A stretch of 14,250 nucleotides of DNA, from the NCBI GenBank assembly GCA_964492895.1, contig CAZBLR010000039.1, positions 1-14,250 on the forward strand. Direction: 5' to 3'. Shown here piece after piece: positions 1-8,513 of the stretch. Both the position numbers and the translations under genes were made by a program. A model generated the notes under the pieces. It did not search any database, was not told the origin of the DNA, and saw nothing but the letters and a program-made list of their open reading frames with translations. The DNA is from DATLWN01 sp964492895. GTDB lineage: Bacteria; Pseudomonadota; Zetaproteobacteria; Mariprofundales; Mariprofundaceae. Each line of letters starts with the position of its first letter. Within the stretch, counting starts at the first letter, position 1.

Positions 1-1096
1 TGCCATGCTCGACCATGCGCTTGGCCTTCTCGATGACCATCTCGGACACCTGCACATGGCGCTGGGCCGGCTCGTCGAAGGTCGAGGACACGACCTCGCC
101 CTTGACCGAGCGCTTCATGTCGGTGACCTCTTCGGGGCGCTCGTCGATCAGCAGCACGATCAGGGCGACCTCCGGATGGTTGCGCTCGATCGAATGCGCG
201 ATCGACTGCATCATCATGGTCTTGCCGGTGCGTGGCGGCGCCACCAGCAGGCCGCGCTGGCCCTTGCCGATCGGCGAGATCAGGTCGATGACGCGGCCGG
301 TCATGTCCTTGTAGGTCGGATCGTCGACCTCCATGGTCAGGCCTTCGTCCGGGTACAGCGGCGTCAGGTTGTCGAACAGCACCTTGGTGCGCGCGACCTG
401 CGGCTCCTCGCCGTTGGTCAGATCGACGGTCTTCAGTGCGAAATAGCGCTCGCCCTTGCGCGGCATGCGGATCTCGCCGGCCACGGTGTCGCCCTTGCGC
501 AGCCAGTAGCGGCGCAGCTGGTTGTGCGAAACGTAGATGTCGTCCGGGCCGGACAGGTAATTGGCCTCGACCGAGCGCAGGAAGCCGTAGCCGTCGGGCA
601 GGATCTCGAGCACGCCCTCGCTGTACAGGGTGCCGCCGCGCTGCGCATGGGCCTTCAGGATGGCGAAGACCTGCTCCTGCTTGCGCATGCCGGCGGCGTT
701 GTCGATGCCGAGCGAGTCGGCCTTCTCGAGCAGCTCGGTCGGGCTCATGGCGTTGACCTCGCGCAGGTGCAGGGTCACGCCGGCCAGCTCGTTGGAGATG
801 TATTCATCGTCGCCGCCTTCCTGGGCGCGGTGCTTGGCGTTGCCCTTGTCGCCATTGTTGAAACGGCGGCCGCGGCCGCGGCGCTCATCGCCGCGCGACG
901 CCTCCTCCTCGCCCTCCTGGACCTGGACGGAATCGTTGTCCTCGGACGGGGCGGCATCCGCCTCGCGCACCGGGGCGGCGCCGGACTCCGCCGTCTCGGA
1001 TTTACGGCGGCGGCCACGCCGCTTGGCCGTCTTTTGCTCGGTGGCCGCATTGGCCCCCGGCATGCTCTCCATGTCTGCGACTTGTTCAGAACTCAT
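1..1096 (-). CDS. rho: Transcription termination factor Rho (5' part, runs off the left edge)
   Basis: RNA-dependent hexameric ATPase helicase that ends transcription at Rho-dependent sites. The first 365 codons are present and the C-terminal part lies outside the window. The start is ATG at 1096, preceded by a strong GGGGAGAG ribosome site (1100-1107). Residues about 1-107 are a low-complexity charged extension absent from the short E. coli protein: a basic cluster AKRRGRRRK (24-32), an acidic stretch EGEEE (61-65), and RRGRGRR (72-78). The family core follows: the N-terminal helical domain (from about 108, with MRKQ at 137-140), the cold-shock-like RNA-binding domain with DGYGFLRS (168-175) and GPDDIYVS (183-190), then the ATPase domain with Walker A APPRTGKT (286-293) and LLIDERPEEVT (315-325). 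The core closely matches gammaproteobacterial Rho. Its own promoter and leader lie between it and coaE. Identity is near certain. Confidence 0.97.
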   Translation of the reverse strand, partial: MSSEQVADMESMPGANAATEQKTAKRRGRRRKSETAESGAAPVREADAAPSEDNDSVQVQEGEEEASRGDERRGRGRRFNNGDKGNAKHRAQEGGDDEYISNELAGVTLHLREVNAMSPTELLEKADSLGIDNAAGMRKQEQVFAILKAHAQRGGTLYSEGVLEILPDGYGFLRSVEANYLSGPDDIYVSHNQLRRYWLRKGDTVAGEIRMPRKGERYFALKTVDLTNGEEPQVARTKVLFDNLTPLYPDEGLTMEVDDPTYKDMTGRVIDLISPIGKGQRGLLVAPPRTGKTMMMQSIAHSIERNHPEVALIVLLIDERPEEVTDMKRSVKGEVVSSTFDEPAQRHVQVSEMVIEKAKRMVEHG

Positions 1097-1158
1097 GTAC
1101 TCTCCCCAGGGGTTACGCTCTTGCGAGCGGTGAAGGACGAAGGCACGCGCCGAACCAT
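1093..1158 (-). CDS. Possible 21-codon leader peptide upstream of rho
   Basis: A short open frame starts at ATG 1158, encodes 21 residues (basic N-terminal half beginning MVRRVPSSF, ending TPGEST), and stops at a TGA that overlaps the rho ATG (ATGA). Its ribosome site is weak (TGAGA about 10 bases upstream). E. coli rho also has a short upstream reading frame (rhoL) and an autoregulated leader, so a coupled leader peptide is plausible. With only 21 codons and no comparison available, chance remains the main alternative. Confidence 0.2.
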   Translation of the reverse strand: MVRRVPSSFTARKSVTPGEST

Positions 1159-1226
1159 GCGATATGATCTCAGGCTGATGATCGGGATGTGCGGTTGAAA
1201 GGGCTGCTCCCGCCAGTGGCGGTCAC
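1097..1226 (-). promoter_or_regulatory. rho leader region with two small hairpins
   Basis: If transcription starts near 1226, rho carries an untranslated leader of about 130 nt. Two hairpins are visible on the minus strand. One is at the very 5' end (1210-1222, a 5-bp CCGCC/GGCGG stem with a 3-nt loop). The other is near the start codon (1116-1129, a 5-bp CGCTC/GAGCG stem capped by a GNRA-type GCAA tetraloop). A CCCC run (1109-1112) sits directly beside the GGGG of the ribosome site (1104-1107). E. coli rho is autoregulated through its leader, so a control role is plausible but inferred. No convincing intrinsic terminator for coaE is seen here: the 5' hairpin is short and lacks a T-run. Confidence 0.35.
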
Positions 1227-1232
1227 CATGCA

Positions 1233-1262
1233 TTGCTAGCACAGGCGCGGCCGCGATGTCAA
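1233..1262 (-). promoter_or_regulatory. Putative sigma-70 promoter for rho
   Basis: On the minus strand there is a perfect -35 TTGACA (1257-1262), an 18-nt spacer ending in TGC, and a -10-like TAGCAA (1233-1238), which makes an extended -10. The -35 box contains the TGA stop codon of coaE, so the promoter begins exactly where the upstream unit ends. The -10 matches the consensus at only three positions, partly offset by the TGn extension. The predicted start is near 1226. Rho would thus be expressed independently of the coaE unit. Confidence 0.45.
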
Positions 1263-1876
1263 CGCGCAGCAGCCTGTGCTGCGGCCAGGAACTCGGCATG
1301 CAGCGCGTCCGCCTGCCGCTGCAGCGTTTCCAGATCCCCGTCGTTGGGCACGACGCGATCGGCCAGGCGCCGGCGTTCGTCGTCATCGCACTGGCGGGCC
1401 ACGATACGCGCGAACGCCTCGGGGCTTTGCCGCTGGCGCTGCACGACACGCCGGCGGCGCGTATCCATGTCCGCCATCACCACGACGACGCAGTCGACCC
1501 GTTCGGCCGAGCCCGACTCGATCAGCACCGAGGCCTCGATCACCACGTAGGGGCCCTGTTGGCAACTCACCCAGGCCTCGGCCTCCTGCCAGATGTACGG
1601 GTGGACGATGGCCCCCAGGCGGCGCGCACCCTGATCCGTGGCCAGCGCGATGCGGCCGATCGCCTTGCGGTCCGGGCTGCCGTCCGGCTGCAGCACCGCC
1701 GGCCCGAAGGCCTGCCTCAGGGCGTCGCGGATACCGGCATGGGTCATCAGCACGGCATGGCCGACCGCATCCAGATCCAGCACGGGCACGCCGAGGGCGG
1801 CAAGCATGCCGGCCACCGTGCTCTTGCCGCTGCCGATGCCGCCGGTCAGGCCGACCACCCAGGGGCGCCGCCCCAT
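1259..1876 (-). CDS. coaE: Dephospho-CoA kinase
   Basis: Cytoplasmic P-loop kinase that phosphorylates the 3'-hydroxyl of the dephospho-CoA ribose with ATP, the last step of coenzyme A synthesis. The protein has 205 residues, normal for the family. The sequence opens with VGLTGGIGSGKST (Walker A about 12-20), then VLDLDAVGH (32-40, the acidic DxD-like site), VHPYIW (91-96, acceptor-side region), VVIEASVLIESG (111-122), and late in the chain VARQ (159-162) and ADRVVPNDG (172-180), all typical of CoaE. The ATG (1876) follows the pilD stop with no spacing, and a GGGGG run in the end of pilD can serve as ribosome site. The pilD-coaE pairing is common in gammaproteobacteria. The gene ends the long convoy; its stop lies inside the -35 box of the rho promoter. 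Confidence 0.97.
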   Translation of the reverse strand: MGRRPWVVGLTGGIGSGKSTVAGMLAALGVPVLDLDAVGHAVLMTHAGIRDALRQAFGPAVLQPDGSPDRKAIGRIALATDQGARRLGAIVHPYIWQEAEAWVSCQQGPYVVIEASVLIESGSAERVDCVVVVMADMDTRRRRVVQRQRQSPEAFARIVARQCDDDERRRLADRVVPNDGDLETLQRQADALHAEFLAAAQAAAR

Positions 1877-2637
1877 TCAGCCCCCGGCCAGGCCCAGGTA
1901 CCAGCGCACGCTGGCCTGCCCCCACAGCAGCCAGGCGACACCCGCCGCGGCCAGGAACGGCCCGTACGGCACGGAGGCGCGCATGCCCCGGCGACTCAGC
2001 CACAGGTACAGGCTACCGACCGCGGCACCGCTCAGCGAGGATACGAACACGATGAAGGGCAGGGCCTTCCAGCCGAAGAACGCCCCCAGCATGGCCAGCA
2101 GCTTGAAGTCGCCGTAGCCCAGGCCTTCGCGCCTGGCCACCAGCACGAACACCCTGGCCACGAGCCAGAAGATGGCGTACCCCGCCACCGCCCCGACCAG
2201 GCTCGCCACCGGATCGCCGATCCAGAAACTGAAGCCCAGGCCGACGCCGGTGCCGGGCAGGGTCAGCGCGTCCGGGAGCAGCCCCGTCTCCAGATCGATC
2301 AGGGTCAGGATCCACAGCAGGGTCACGAGCACCAGCGCCATCAGCAGCTGGGCCGTCGGGCCGAAATACCACGCGAGCCCGGCCCAGCTGGCGCCCATCA
2401 GCGCCTCGAGCAGCGGGTAGCGCCAGGCGATCGGCACGCCGCAATGCCGGCAGCGGCCGCCGAGCATCAGGTATGAAAGCAGGGGGACGTTGTCGTACCA
2501 GGCGATGGCATGGCCGCAGGCGGGACAGTGGCTGCCCGGAAACGACACCGATTGGCGGCGGGGGATGCGATGGACGCAGACGTTGGCGAAGCTGCCGACC
2601 AGCAGGCCGAGGATGGCGGCGATGGCGATCAGCAGGG

Positions 2638-2641
<4 letters not shown>
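1877..2641 (-). CDS. pilD: Type IV prepilin leader peptidase / N-methyltransferase
   Basis: Inner-membrane aspartyl protease that cleaves the class III leader of prepilins and N-methylates the new N-terminus; in many bacteria it also serves type II secretion. The product has 254 residues, slightly short for the bifunctional family but complete. A first membrane segment (about 2-18) runs into GSFANVCVHRIPR (16-28), the methyltransferase signature. Two CxxC pairs (C39/C42 and C64/C67) form the cytoplasmic zinc-binding domain of bifunctional enzymes. The catalytic aspartates are D116 (in TLIDLETG) and D178 (in GYGDFK). Several hydrophobic segments follow through residue 250. I chose ATG 2641, which overlaps the pilR stop as ATGA and gives the standard N-terminus; the reading frame stays open upstream but only yields non-homologous sequence antisense-phased to pilR. 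Confidence 0.96.
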
Positions 2642-3991
<1,350 letters not shown>

Positions 3992-3999
<8 letters not shown>

Positions 4000-5593
4000 G
4001 CCCTTCCCCCCCTACATGCATTTCCGGCTGCATATCCCCGCTGACGCGGAACCGCGTGCCGGTGGCACTGCTGTCCACGCTGACGGACCAGCCGTTGGCC
4101 CGGCATACCTGCCAGACCGTGGCCAGCCCCAGGCCCGTGCCGCCCGGACGCCCGCGCGCAAATGGTTCGAACAGGCGTTGACGCACCGTCTCGTCGATGC
4201 CGCCGCCGTGGTCGGACACCTCGAGTTGCCACTGCCCCGGCACATCATGATTGCGTCCCAGCACCACCCGCACCGTCCCCGGTTCGGGACTGGCCTCCAG
4301 AGCATTGCGCAACAGGTTGTCCAGGACAAGGCGGAAATGCCCGGGATCGAGCGCGAACGCTTCCAGATCCGTTTGCCATTGGACGCCCAGTCGGCCGTCG
4401 ATATCCACCTGCCGCACCGCCGATTCCAGCAGATCGGACGGACATGCCTGCTCCGGTGCCGGCTTCAGGGGGGTGGTATAGGTCAGCATGTCGGTGACCA
4501 GCCGGTTCAGCCGCCGGATCTCGTCGCCGATGATCCCCTTCAGGCCATCGTTGCGCTTCTTCTGCGTGGTCAGCAGCTCCACGGCCTGGCCGATGGTCTG
4601 CAAGGGGTTGCGCAGTTCATGCGCCAGCATGGCCGACATGCGGCCGAGGGCGGCCAGCTTCTCCTGCTCGCTCAGGCGGCGTTCCAGTTCCCGGCGTTCG
4701 CTGAGGTCCACCAGCGTGATCAGCCAGGCGCGCTCCGTATCGTCGCTGGGCAGCGGCGCGACGGTGACCAGGCACACCTGCCCCCCCCGTTTCCATTCGA
4801 ACTGGAACATGTCGCGCTTGGACTGGCGGAAGAAACCCTGCAGGCCCGGCTGCCCGGCAAAGATATCGATCGCGGCGCGGCCGACCAGCGGCCCGCTGGC
4901 ACCCAGGATGCGCTGGGCCGCCGGGTTGCCGTCATGGACCTGCAGATCACCCCCCAGCACCAGCATGCCCTCGCGCATCGTCGACATGGCCTGCGCGTGC
5001 AGGTCCTGCAGGCTCTGGTGCCGCCGCTCGACCGCCTGCCCCCTGGCCCGCAGATCGGCCTGGCGGCGGGCGATGGCCGCCATGGCGCCACCGACGAGCA
5101 GGAAGGCCGAGGTCTGCAGCAGGATATGCAGGGTGTCGGCCACGCTGGGCTGCCACATGGCAACCATCCCGAAGCTGTAGACGGAGACCAGGTATACCGC
5201 GCAGCTCGCGATGCTGAAGACCAGCACCAGCGTGACATCGGCATACATGCCCATGGCGACCACGATCAGGCCGATCAGGAACGAGAACGGGCTCTGGATC
5301 CCGGCCGTGGCGAACACCAGCCCGCCGGTCAGCAACAGGTCCGGTCCCAGCTGGCTGACCAGGCGGACGACCAGGGAGCGGGAGGTGCGAAGCACGGCGG
5401 CCTGGGTCATGAACGCCAGCATGCCGAGCACGGCCAGTACCTCGAGGGTATGCCGCTGGAATGCCGAATCCTGATCGATGTAGAAGGCCACGGCGATGCC
5501 TGCCGCCGACAGCAGTACCACCAGCCGGGCCAGGTACAGGCCGAACCCGACAGCGGCCACAGGCTGTTTCGCTATGTCCGGGGCATCACCCAT
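3992..5593 (-). CDS. pilS: Sensor histidine kinase PilS
   Basis: Membrane sensor kinase of the PilS/PilR pair. It has 533 residues. The N-terminal portion holds about six hydrophobic segments (roughly 13-37, 50-69, 85-99, 101-117, 119-141, 153-176), as in PilS of Pseudomonas. A PAS-like domain (about 198-298, GMLVLGGDLQVHDGNPAAQRILG-like beginning) follows, then the HisKA domain with MLAHELRNP (322-330, phospho-acceptor H325), and the HATPase domain with N-box LDNLLRNALE (424-433), G1 box DHGGGI (461-466), F box FEPF (475-478) and G2 box GGTGLGLA (484-491). All catalytic boxes are intact. The ATG at 5593 has no purine-rich ribosome site: the 20 bp after pilC contain a C6 run instead, so translation may depend on coupling. 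A run of eight G encodes R269-G271. The family also includes NtrB/FlrB-type kinases; the pilus context favours PilS. Confidence 0.92.
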
Positions 5594-5613
5594 GCATCAA
5601 CGGGGGGACCGTG

Positions 5614-6816
5614 TTAACTGCCGCCGACCACCGCAGCCATCTGGAAGATCGGCAGGTACATCGAGATGACCAGGCCGCCGATCACCACGCCGAGGAAGGC
5701 CATGATGAACGGCTCCATCAGCGAGGTCATGCTGTCCACCGCCGTGTCGACCTCTTCCTCATAGAAGTCCGCGATCTTGGCCAGCATGGCCTCGAGCGTG
5801 CCGGTCTGCTCGCCGATCGAGATCATCTGCGTCACCATCACCGGGAAGATGGCACTGGCCGTCAGCGGCGCCGTCAGCGTCTGGCCCTGGCTGATGGATT
5901 CCTTGGACTGGCGGATCACGCCCTCGATCACCACGTTGCCCGAGGTCTCCGCCACCGTATCGAGCGCCTCCAGGATCGGCACGCCGGCCGCCACCAGGGT
6001 CGAGAAGGTGCGGCAGAAGCGCGCCACCGCACCCTTGCGCAGCACGTCACCCAGCACCGGCAGGTTCAGCAGCAGCTTGTCGAGCTGGTAGCGCCCCTGC
6101 GGCGTCTGGTACATGGCGCGGATGCCGAACACCAGCGCGATGGGCCCGAACAGCACGAGGTACCAGTACTTCACGAAGGCATTGGAGATGGCGATGGTGA
6201 TCTGGGTCGGTCCCGGCAGGGCCGCGCCCATGCTCGAGAACATGTCGGCGAACACCGGGATCACGAAGATCATCAGGATGGCGGTGACGATGAAGGCGAC
6301 GACGATGATCGAGACCGGATAGACCATGGCCGACTTGATCTTGCCCCTCAGGGCCATGGCCTTTTCCTTGTAGCTACACAGGCGCAGCAGGATGGTGTCC
6401 AGGATACCGCCCTGCTCGCCGGCCTCGACCAGGGAACAGGTCAGGCGATCGAACTGCTTCGGGAACTTGCGCATGCTCTCCCCGAGCGGGTTACCCGACT
6501 CGAGCTCCTGGCGCACGTCCTTCAGCAGCTTGGTCATCGCCTTCTTCTCGGAGCCGTTCTCGGCCAGCTCGAAGCACTGCACCAGCGGCAGGCCGGCATT
6601 GATCATCGTCGACAGCTGGCGGAAAAAGACGGTGATGTCCTTTTCGTTGACCTTTTCCGGAAACAGCACGATCTCGGTCGGCTTCTTCTTGACCTTGATC
6701 TCGATGAAGCCCTGACGGCGCAGCGTGGCGGTGGCCAGGTCCTTGTTCGCGGCCTCCATCTCGCCGCTGCGATCCTGCCCCGAACGGGTCTTTGCGCGCC
6801 ACAGGTATATTGCCAT
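5614..6816 (-). CDS. pilC: Type IV pilus inner-membrane platform protein PilC
   Basis: Polytopic inner-membrane protein of the GspF/PilC family; the assembly ATPase acts on it to add or remove pilin subunits. It has 400 residues, the normal size. After a cytoplasmic start (LWRAKTRSGQ), it carries two GspF repeats: about 61-186 (FFRQLSTMINAGLPLV, SLVEAGEQGG at 128-137) and about 263-388 (FCRTFSTLVAAGVPILEAL, ISIGEQTG at 332-339). Membrane segments lie at about 167-187, 216-232 and 372-392. The ATG overlaps the pilB stop by one base (TGATG), so PilB and PilC are probably made in fixed ratio. The wording of the repeats looks to me closer to beta/deltaproteobacterial PilC than to the Pseudomonas form, but that is a judgement from memory. 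Confidence 0.95.
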   Translation of the reverse strand: MAIYLWRAKTRSGQDRSGEMEAANKDLATATLRRQGFIEIKVKKKPTEIVLFPEKVNEKDITVFFRQLSTMINAGLPLVQCFELAENGSEKKAMTKLLKDVRQELESGNPLGESMRKFPKQFDRLTCSLVEAGEQGGILDTILLRLCSYKEKAMALRGKIKSAMVYPVSIIVVAFIVTAILMIFVIPVFADMFSSMGAALPGPTQITIAISNAFVKYWYLVLFGPIALVFGIRAMYQTPQGRYQLDKLLLNLPVLGDVLRKGAVARFCRTFSTLVAAGVPILEALDTVAETSGNVVIEGVIRQSKESISQGQTLTAPLTASAIFPVMVTQMISIGEQTGTLEAMLAKIADFYEEEVDTAVDSMTSLMEPFIMAFLGVVIGGLVISMYLPIFQMAAVVGGS

Positions 6817-8513
6817 CAGTCTGCCACCGTTACCCTAAGACATTCTTCGAGGGAGATATCGCCGCTCTTCACCTTCGACAGGGCCGTCATGCGCAGCGTA
6901 CGCACCCCCTTGGCCACGGCGATAACGTTGATCTCGTCCGTATTCTTGCCAGCGTACACGGCCTGCCGGATCTCCTCAAACACCGGCATCACCTGATAGA
7001 TGCCGACGCGGCCCTTGTAGCCGGTGCCGTTGCAGGTGGCACAGCCCTTGCCCTGCATGACCTTGAACGAACCGGCCTCCTCCTCCGGCACACCGGCATC
7101 GATCAGGGCCTGGCGCGGCACCTCGATCGGCTGCGCGCATTCCTTGCAGTTGCGGCGCGCCAGGCGCTGCGCCGTCACCAGGTTCACCGCCGAGCCGACC
7201 AGGAAGGACTCGATGCCCATATTGGTCAGGCGCACCATCGTCGACGGGGCGTCGTTGGTGTGCAGCGTCGCCAGCACCAGGTGACCGGTCAGCGCCGCCT
7301 TGATGCCGATGGCGGCCGTGTCGTGATCGCGGATCTCACCGATCAGGATGATGTCGGGGTCCTGGCGCAGGAAGGAGCGCAGCGCCGCCGGGAAGTCGAG
7401 GCCGATATCCGGCCGCACGTTGACCTGGTTGATGCCCATGAAGTTGAACTCGACCGGATCCTCGGCCGTGGAGATGTTCACCCCGGGCTGGTTCAGCTCG
7501 GACACGGCCGAGTACAGGCTGACGGTCTTGCCGGAGCCGGTCGGGCCGGTCACCAGCACCATGCCGTAGGGCTGGTGGATGGCGTGCTTGAACCAGGACA
7601 GCTCCTGCTCGTCGTAGCCGAGCTTGGTCATGTCCAGCATCAGGTTCGACGGATCGAGCAGACGCATGACCACCTTCTCGCCGAACAGCGTCGGCAGCAC
7701 CGACACGCGGAAATCGACGGTCTTGGCCTTGGACAGCCTGAGCTTGATGCGGCCGTCCTGCGGCAGGCGCCGCTCCGAGATGTCCAGGCGGGCCAGGATC
7801 TTCAGGCGCGAGACGATCGCCTCCTTCATCTTCAGCGGCGGGCGCATGATCTCGTGCAGTACGCCGTCGATGCGGTAGCGCACGCGCAGGACCTTCTCGT
7901 AGGGCTCGAGGTGGATGTCGGAAGCGCCGCGCTTGATGGCGTCGAGCAGGATCAGGTTCACCAGCTTGACGACGGGGGCCGCCTCGGTCTCGGCGGTCAG
8001 CATATGCTCGTCGAGCGACTCCTCCTTGGTCTCGACGACCTCCATGTCGCTGGCGCCGAGGTCCATCATCACCTCTTCGAGGTGCTCCTCGGCATCGGCC
8101 GCGGCATCCAGCTTCTTCACGAGCTGGCTTTCACGGACGATCACCACATCGACCTGGCAGCCGCTGATGAAGGCGATCTCGTCCATGCTGTTGATGTCGT
8201 AGGGATCGGCCACGGCCAGGGTCAGCACGTTGCCCTTGCGCTGGACCGGCAGCGCCATGTTCTTGCGCAGCACCTCCGGCGAGATCTTGGCCAGGTCCTT
8301 CGGCACCTGGATGGGATCCAGATCGATCAGCGGACGGCCGAAGGCCTTGGCGATGACGCCGGCCAGTTCCTCCTCGCTGAACAGCCCCATCTTGACCAGC
8401 TGCGCGGTCAGGGTATCGCCCTGCAGGTTCATCTCCCGCTTCGCCGTCTCCATCTGCTCGGGCGTGATCAGCTTGAGCCGGACCAGCATGTCACCAAGAC
8501 GGGTCTGCTTCAT
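6816..8513 (-). CDS. pilB: Type IV pilus assembly ATPase PilB
   Basis: Cytoplasmic hexameric secretion ATPase that powers pilus extension through PilC. It has 565 residues. The N-terminal domain (about 3-135) begins TRLGDMLVRLKLIT, an MshEN-like pattern that in some relatives binds cyclic di-GMP. The ATPase domain has Walker A GPTGSGKT (323-330), the Asp box STAEDPVE (348-355), Walker B DPDIILIGEIRD (385-396) and the His box TGHLVLATLHTND (409-421). A tetracysteine zinc site (C456/C459, C491/C494) marks PilB/GspE rather than the retraction ATPase PilT. The start is ATG 8513, overlapping the aroE stop (ATGA), with ribosome site GGGGGAG (8517-8523); the frame is open 28 codons further upstream but that part is not PilB-like. 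Unusual: GEIRDHDTA, where most family members have Glu before the Thr. Confidence 0.96.
   Translation of the reverse strand: MKQTRLGDMLVRLKLITPEQMETAKREMNLQGDTLTAQLVKMGLFSEEELAGVIAKAFGRPLIDLDPIQVPKDLAKISPEVLRKNMALPVQRKGNVLTLAVADPYDINSMDEIAFISGCQVDVVIVRESQLVKKLDAAADAEEHLEEVMMDLGASDMEVVETKEESLDEHMLTAETEAAPVVKLVNLILLDAIKRGASDIHLEPYEKVLRVRYRIDGVLHEIMRPPLKMKEAIVSRLKILARLDISERRLPQDGRIKLRLSKAKTVDFRVSVLPTLFGEKVVMRLLDPSNLMLDMTKLGYDEQELSWFKHAIHQPYGMVLVTGPTGSGKTVSLYSAVSELNQPGVNISTAEDPVEFNFMGINQVNVRPDIGLDFPAALRSFLRQDPDIILIGEIRDHDTAAIGIKAALTGHLVLATLHTNDAPSTMVRLTNMGIESFLVGSAVNLVTAQRLARRNCKECAQPIEVPRQALIDAGVPEEEAGSFKVMQGKGCATCNGTGYKGRVGIYQVMPVFEEIRQAVYAGKNTDEINVIAVAKGVRTLRMTALSKVKSGDISLEECLRVTVAD

Noticed and set aside
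1210..1222. Intrinsic terminator for coaE
   Set aside because: A 5-bp stem with no T-run behind it; better read as a hairpin in the rho leader, if anything.
1227..1283. 19-codon frame starting at ATG 1229 as a rho leader peptide
   Set aside because: Its start codon lies at or just upstream of the predicted transcription start, so it would not be translated from that promoter.
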